Shown one piece after another: positions 60,535-64,000 of a DNA stretch of 64,000 nt. How positions within the stretch are numbered: the first letter of the stretch is position 1; each line of letters opens with the position of its first letter. The position numbers and the translations under genes were made by a program. This DNA is from JAFAZJ01 sp964437145 (lineage in GTDB: Bacteria; Pseudomonadota; Alphaproteobacteria; Reyranellales; Reyranellaceae): assembly GCA_964437145.1 (NCBI GenBank), contig CAYTFW010000001.1, positions 48,746 to 112,745 on the forward strand. The letters run 5' to 3'. Below the pieces are notes generated by a model. That model saw nothing but the letters and a program-made list of their open reading frames with translations. It searched no databases and was not told the DNA's origin.

Positions 60535-61602
60535 TTACGCCACCGCCAGCGCGTAGACGCCGGTGCCGCCCTCGGGCAGCGGATGCTCGCGCCAGGTCGC
60601 GCCGCCGTCCTCGGTGCCGAAGACCTGGCCCTTGCGCGTGGCGCACCACACGCGCTCGGCCTTCGCCGCGCTCTGGGCGATGATCATCAGCGTGCTCTTC
60701 ATCTGCACGCCGTGGTCGAAGCGCTGCCAGCTCGCGCCGAGATCCCGGCTGCGGTAGAGCGAGCCCTCGTCGCTGATCGCCGCGACCGACAGTGCGGCGT
60801 ACATCGTCTTCGGATCGTGCGACGACACGCGCACGTCGCGCGCGTAGGTCAGTGGCGAGAAGCGGCCGATGCCCATCTCCTCCCAGTGCTCGCCACGATC
60901 GGGACTCTTGAACAGGCCCATGCGGTTGGCGAGGAATACGGTGCCCGGCTTGGCCGAGCTGATGGCCAGCGCGTGGCTGTCCATCATGCCCTCGGTCTCG
61001 GTGTCGCTGACGATGCGGCTCTTGAACTTGTCCTGCTTGGTGAACTCCAGCAGCCGCTCGTTGCAGCCCTGCCAGGTCTCGCCGCCGTCGGTGCTGCGCG
61101 ACAGGCCGCCGACCTCGAAGGCGGCGTAGAGCGTGCCGGCGTCATCGGGGTCGAGCGCAAGACGGATCACGCGGCAGGGGAAGCTCATCTTCACCATGCC
61201 CTTGGGCTCCGGCACGTTGAGCGCCGTCCACGAGTTGCCGCCATCACGGCTGCGGAACACCTGCGTACCCTGGGTGCCGACATAGATCGTCTTGGGATCC
61301 TTGGGATGGATCAGGATCGACCACACCAGCCTGTTGTCGCCGGGCAGGTTGAGCCGCGCCCAGGTCTCGCCGCCATCGCTGCTGCGATAGGGTCCGTCCT
61401 GCGTGCCGACATAGACCGTGTCGGGCGCGCCGGGCTGCACGACGATGCTGCGCGCCTCGACCTTGTCGGGCAGGCCCTTGCTCAGCGCGGCCCACTTGCC
61501 GTTGGCCATGTCCATGCGGAACAGCCCGCCGCTGCTGCTCGCCGCTGCGCTGTTGGAGCCGGCCACGACCGGCGCTGTGCCGGCGTAAACGTAGGTGCCC
61601 AT
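60535..61602 (-). CDS. BNR/sialidase-like beta-propeller protein
   Basis: This 355-residue protein shows several Asp-box-like repeats (SSDGGETWARLN, SRDGGNSWTALN, STDGGETWQGCN, SPDRGEHWEEMG, SRDLGASWQRFD, TEDGGATWREHP), marking a multi-bladed propeller. There is no signal peptide in the frame used. It is similar to glycosyl hydrolase/BNR-repeat proteins of unknown activity. GGAGG precedes the ATG at 61602. Confidence 0.85.
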   Translation of the reverse strand: MGTYVYAGTAPVVAGSNSAAASSSGGLFRMDMANGKWAALSKGLPDKVEARSIVVQPGAPDTVYVGTQDGPYRSSDGGETWARLNLPGDNRLVWSILIHPKDPKTIYVGTQGTQVFRSRDGGNSWTALNVPEPKGMVKMSFPCRVIRLALDPDDAGTLYAAFEVGGLSRSTDGGETWQGCNERLLEFTKQDKFKSRIVSDTETEGMMDSHALAISSAKPGTVFLANRMGLFKSPDRGEHWEEMGIGRFSPLTYARDVRVSSHDPKTMYAALSVAAISDEGSLYRSRDLGASWQRFDHGVQMKSTLMIIAQSAAKAERVWCATRKGQVFGTEDGGATWREHPLPEGGTGVYALAVA

Positions 61603-61696
61603 GGTTTCCTCCGTCGTCTTTGGCGCAACGCTACGCCCGCGCGCGGCGCGAGGGAAGGGCATGGCGGGGCGGGCCGGCGAGAGTCATGCTCGACCG

Positions 61697-62260
61697 ATGG
61701 CGATGCCGTTTCGTCTCGCCCGCCTGGCGCTGCTCGCGGCTTTGCTGCCGCCGCCCGCGCTGGCGCAGGACGTGCCGTTCGATCCCGCGCGGCCCACGGC
61801 GCTGGGGCTGCTGGGCGCCGTGCGCGAGCTGGGCTTGGGCGGCGACATCGCCAGCGTGACGGCGATCGAGCGCGCCTTTCGCATCGACCTCGTGCTGTGG
61901 CTGATCGAGCGGCAATCGCCGGAGAGCGAGCGGCGCTATTGGCTGTTCTACCGGCCGATCCGGCCGTTCCTCGCCGGCCCAGGCATCGGCTTCGCCTACG
62001 ACAAGCAGTCGAAGCCGCCGCCTGGCCCGGCCACCGATCTGCATGCGCGCCTGTTTCTCGGCAACGTCGACAGCCATGGCTGCGCGCGCGACGAGGATGT
62101 CAGCCGTATCCTGGAAGCCACGTTCGAGGAACGTCCGCGCGTCGACAGCACCGGCACGCGCGAGTTCATGGTCGCGGAAACCGCCAGCAAGGTGCTGTGG
62201 ATCACAGTCATGCGCTGGAACGGCTGCGTCGGCTCGATCTCTGTGGTGCAGACCAATTAA
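61697..62260 (+). CDS. Secreted hypothetical protein
   Basis: This 187-residue protein has a signal peptide (MAMPFRLARLALLAALLPPP, cleavage ALAQ). The mature body contains DIASVTAIERAFRIDLVLWL, RRYWLFYRPIRPFLAGPGI and NVDSHGCARDEDVSRILEAT, with two cysteines. No recognised domain was seen. Two ATGs (61697, 61703) are possible starts. Confidence 0.65.
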   Translation: MAMPFRLARLALLAALLPPPALAQDVPFDPARPTALGLLGAVRELGLGGDIASVTAIERAFRIDLVLWLIERQSPESERRYWLFYRPIRPFLAGPGIGFAYDKQSKPPPGPATDLHARLFLGNVDSHGCARDEDVSRILEATFEERPRVDSTGTREFMVAETASKVLWITVMRWNGCVGSISVVQTN

Positions 62261-62333
62261 GAGGCGTGCCGGCGCGATTCCGCCTGTGCGGGATTTGCTC
62301 TAGGATTGCGGTGGATTGCCGAAGGGGGAGGGC

Positions 62334-63557
62334 TTGGCGGGGAGCAGGCTCGTCGCGTCGATGCGGGTCGGTGCCCAGCCGATCGGCTTGAAGGGCGATC
62401 CGCTGCACAGGCTGCAGGGCCAGATCCGCGCCGTGGTGCGCCGCCGTCTCGGCGAGCGTCATTTTCATCTGCTGGCCGAGCCGCTGCCCTTCGAGGCGAG
62501 CAGCCGCGTCGACTGGTACAGCGAATGCGAGGGCGAGGTAAGACCGCTGGCGAGTCTCGCCGATCCCGAACGCGTCCGCGTCCGCGCCGACATCGACGCG
62601 CTGCTCACCGATATCGAGCGCCTGGGCCAATCGCTGCAATCCGGCGCCACGGAGGATATGCGGCTGGCCGGCGGATTCCTGCGGCTGGCGGCGCGGCCGC
62701 CCGCCGACGATTGTTGTTACCTCCTGCGCGATCAGCCTGTCGTGATCGGCTGGGGATACGAGGTCGAGGCCATCACCGACGCCAACGCGCCGCGCACGCC
62801 GCCACCGCTGTCGATCACGCCGCCTGTTGCGCCCCCCGTCGTGCCTGTCGTTGTCACGCCGCCAGTCGCGGTCGTCGTGGCGCGCTTCCCGTGGGGCGCC
62901 AGTCTGGTCGTCGGCCTCGCCGCGATCGTTTCGCTGCTGCTGGCGACCTGGGCGCTGCGGCAGGTCGTGCCCGACGTGCCGGCGCCGCAGGTCACGATGC
63001 TGCCCGCGCCGCCGCCACCGCCGCCCGTCGTGATCGCCGACCCGACGCCCGGTCTGCTACGCGACGTCCGGATGGCGCAGGAAGAGCAGGGTCGCCTGAG
63101 CGCGACCTTGGCGTCGCTGCGCGAAGACCTCGCGGCCAAGCTCAAGGCGTGCAAACCGCCCGACTTGCCGGAGGACGGCTGGAAGAAGCGCGACCTCGCG
63201 GTGCTCGAGGGTTGCTGGCTCCTGGGTCACGAGACCTCGGCTCGCCTCAAGCGGACGGGCCTGCCGGATGTGCTGGGCGTCACGACGGCCGCGCGGCTGT
63301 GCTTCTCGCGCGACGGCCGCGGCACGTTCGAGATCGCCAACCGCTTCGACGGCGCCATCGATTCCTGCCAGGGCCGCGTGTCCGCCGCCTACCAGGCCGA
63401 GGGCGTCGTGCGCATCACCCACCCGAACCTGCCCTGCGTGCGCGACGGGGTCTCGGCCGGCCACTGGATGGCCGACACGCTGACCTGCCGGCGCGCCGAT
63501 GACACCCGCGCGATCTGCCGACACGGCAACGGCGTCGAGTCGGAGTTCCGTCGTTAG
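62334..63557 (+). CDS. Membrane protein resembling SrfA, with proline-rich linker
   Basis: This 407-residue protein has an N-terminal cytoplasmic region, a Pro-rich segment, one membrane helix (about 208-226, GASLVVGLAAIVSLLLATWA), a second Pro-rich stretch and a C-terminal domain rich in cysteine (LEGCWLLGHETS, AARLCFSRDGRGTFEIANRF, ADTLTCRRADDTRAICRHGN). The latter vaguely resembles the C-terminus of SrfA. A TTG at 62334 with GGGAGGG upstream is the likely start; an ATG at 62361 is an alternative. Confidence 0.55.
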   Translation: MAGSRLVASMRVGAQPIGLKGDPLHRLQGQIRAVVRRRLGERHFHLLAEPLPFEASSRVDWYSECEGEVRPLASLADPERVRVRADIDALLTDIERLGQSLQSGATEDMRLAGGFLRLAARPPADDCCYLLRDQPVVIGWGYEVEAITDANAPRTPPPLSITPPVAPPVVPVVVTPPVAVVVARFPWGASLVVGLAAIVSLLLATWALRQVVPDVPAPQVTMLPAPPPPPPVVIADPTPGLLRDVRMAQEEQGRLSATLASLREDLAAKLKACKPPDLPEDGWKKRDLAVLEGCWLLGHETSARLKRTGLPDVLGVTTAARLCFSRDGRGTFEIANRFDGAIDSCQGRVSAAYQAEGVVRITHPNLPCVRDGVSAGHWMADTLTCRRADDTRAICRHGNGVESEFRR

Positions 63558-63562
63558 GACAT

Positions 63563-63633
63563 TCTGTCATTCCGAGCGCAGCGAGGAATCCAGGAAAGAC
63601 GCCTGGATTCCTCGCTGCGCTCGGAATGACAGA
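63563..63633. repeat. Type A palindromic repeat R7
   Basis: TCTGTCATTCCGAGCGCAGC... at 63563 and its inverse ending at 63633 form a perfect stem of about 31 bp. It fills the gap between two convergent genes and is 5 bp from each end. Confidence 0.92.
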
Positions 63634-63638
63634 TGCAA

Positions 63639-64000
63639 TCAATGCCCGCCCACGGCGCGGCCGCGCTCGACGCGCAGGCGCGGGTCGATCACGGCGTAGA
63701 GCAGGTCGACGATGATGTTGATGGTGACGAACACCAACGCTACCATCACTAGATAGGCCGACATCACGGGGATGTCGGCGAATTGCACCGACTGCACGAA
63801 GAGCTGGCCCATGCCGGGCCACTGGAACACCGTCTCGGTGATGATCGAGAACGCGATCAATCCGCCGATCTGGATGCCGATCACGGTGATCACCGGCAGC
63901 AGCGTGTTCTTCAGCGCGTGGCCGAAATGCACGGCGCGGTCGGTCAGCCCGCGGGCGCGCGCGAACTTGATGTAGTCGGTGCGCAGCACCTCCAGCATCT
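63639..64000 (-). CDS. Dipeptide/oligopeptide ABC permease, DppB family, cut at the window edge
   Basis: The C-terminal about 120 residues are present. TDYIKFARARGLTDRAVHFG followed by HALKNTLLPVITVIG is the DppB EAA loop, and the end FVTINIIVDLLYAVIDPRLR is characteristic. The N-terminus lies beyond the right edge. A matching DppC-type gene is 7.3 kb away at 55403 on the same strand, with unrelated genes between. Confidence 0.92.
   Translation of the reverse strand, partial: MLEVLRTDYIKFARARGLTDRAVHFGHALKNTLLPVITVIGIQIGGLIAFSIITETVFQWPGMGQLFVQSVQFADIPVMSAYLVMVALVFVTINIIVDLLYAVIDPRLRVERGRAVGGH

Overview
The window is GC-rich chromosomal DNA, most likely from an alphaproteobacterium, perhaps a Reyranella-like, Rhodospirillales or Rhizobiales soil or water organism. 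The evidence is an imuA-imuB-dnaE2 mutasome cassette, a GTTC-N7-GTTC SOS box of the alphaproteobacterial type, a branched-chain amino-acid-type ABC operon, a CaiB/BaiF CoA transferase, and dense catabolic genes with 4-bp ATGA overlaps. No tRNA, rRNA, CRISPR array or insertion sequence was seen. Both ends cut genes: dnaE2 at the left and a dppB-like permease at the right.

Layout. 1-5.9 kb: the SOS cassette imuA-imuB-dnaE2 (minus strand), interrupted between imuB and dnaE2 by a vapBC/fitAB-type toxin-antitoxin pair with its own palindromic operator. 6-12.4 kb: a tautomerase, two exported metallo-beta-lactamase-fold proteins, an HSL esterase with a CoA transferase, an M20 carbamoylase-like amidase and a GNAT protein. 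12.6-19.6 kb: a two-component system, a membrane class III cyclase, a threonine dehydratase-like enzyme, a DpgC-like dioxygenase, a CBS protein and a haloacid dehalogenase. 19.6-29.6 kb: a lytic transglycosylase, a complete liv-type ABC operon, dapA, smpB and an acyl-CoA dehydrogenase. 29.7-33.4 kb: an orphan TRAP binding protein, a FecR-domain protein paired with an outer-membrane barrel, and a second CBS protein.

33.4-37.1 kb is the most unusual part. An AT-rich leader precedes a SARP/BTAD-type regulator with TPRs. It is followed by a 69-residue peptide that is almost entirely five perfect GGMSPLF repeats separated by acidic ETVEVE spacers, and then by a DUF6065-like protein. This could be a small undescribed peptide system. 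The motif is conserved through synonymous changes only, which argues for selection on the peptide.

37.3-46.3 kb: a methylcrotonyl-CoA carboxylase-type (liu) operon containing an unexpected small secreted protein, then a thiolase-like protein and an M20 amidohydrolase. 46.3-55.4 kb: an S41 protease lipoprotein, two small conserved proteins, RNase R, topoisomerase I and DprA. 55.4-64 kb: a dipeptide-type permease, an MFS transporter, a Rieske-flavodoxin fusion, a TauD dioxygenase, a VOC protein, a BNR-repeat protein, two envelope proteins and a second dipeptide-type permease.

Seven copies of two families of palindromic repeats punctuate the gaps between genes. Two of these copies are nested composites, and one sits directly against the rnr start codon.
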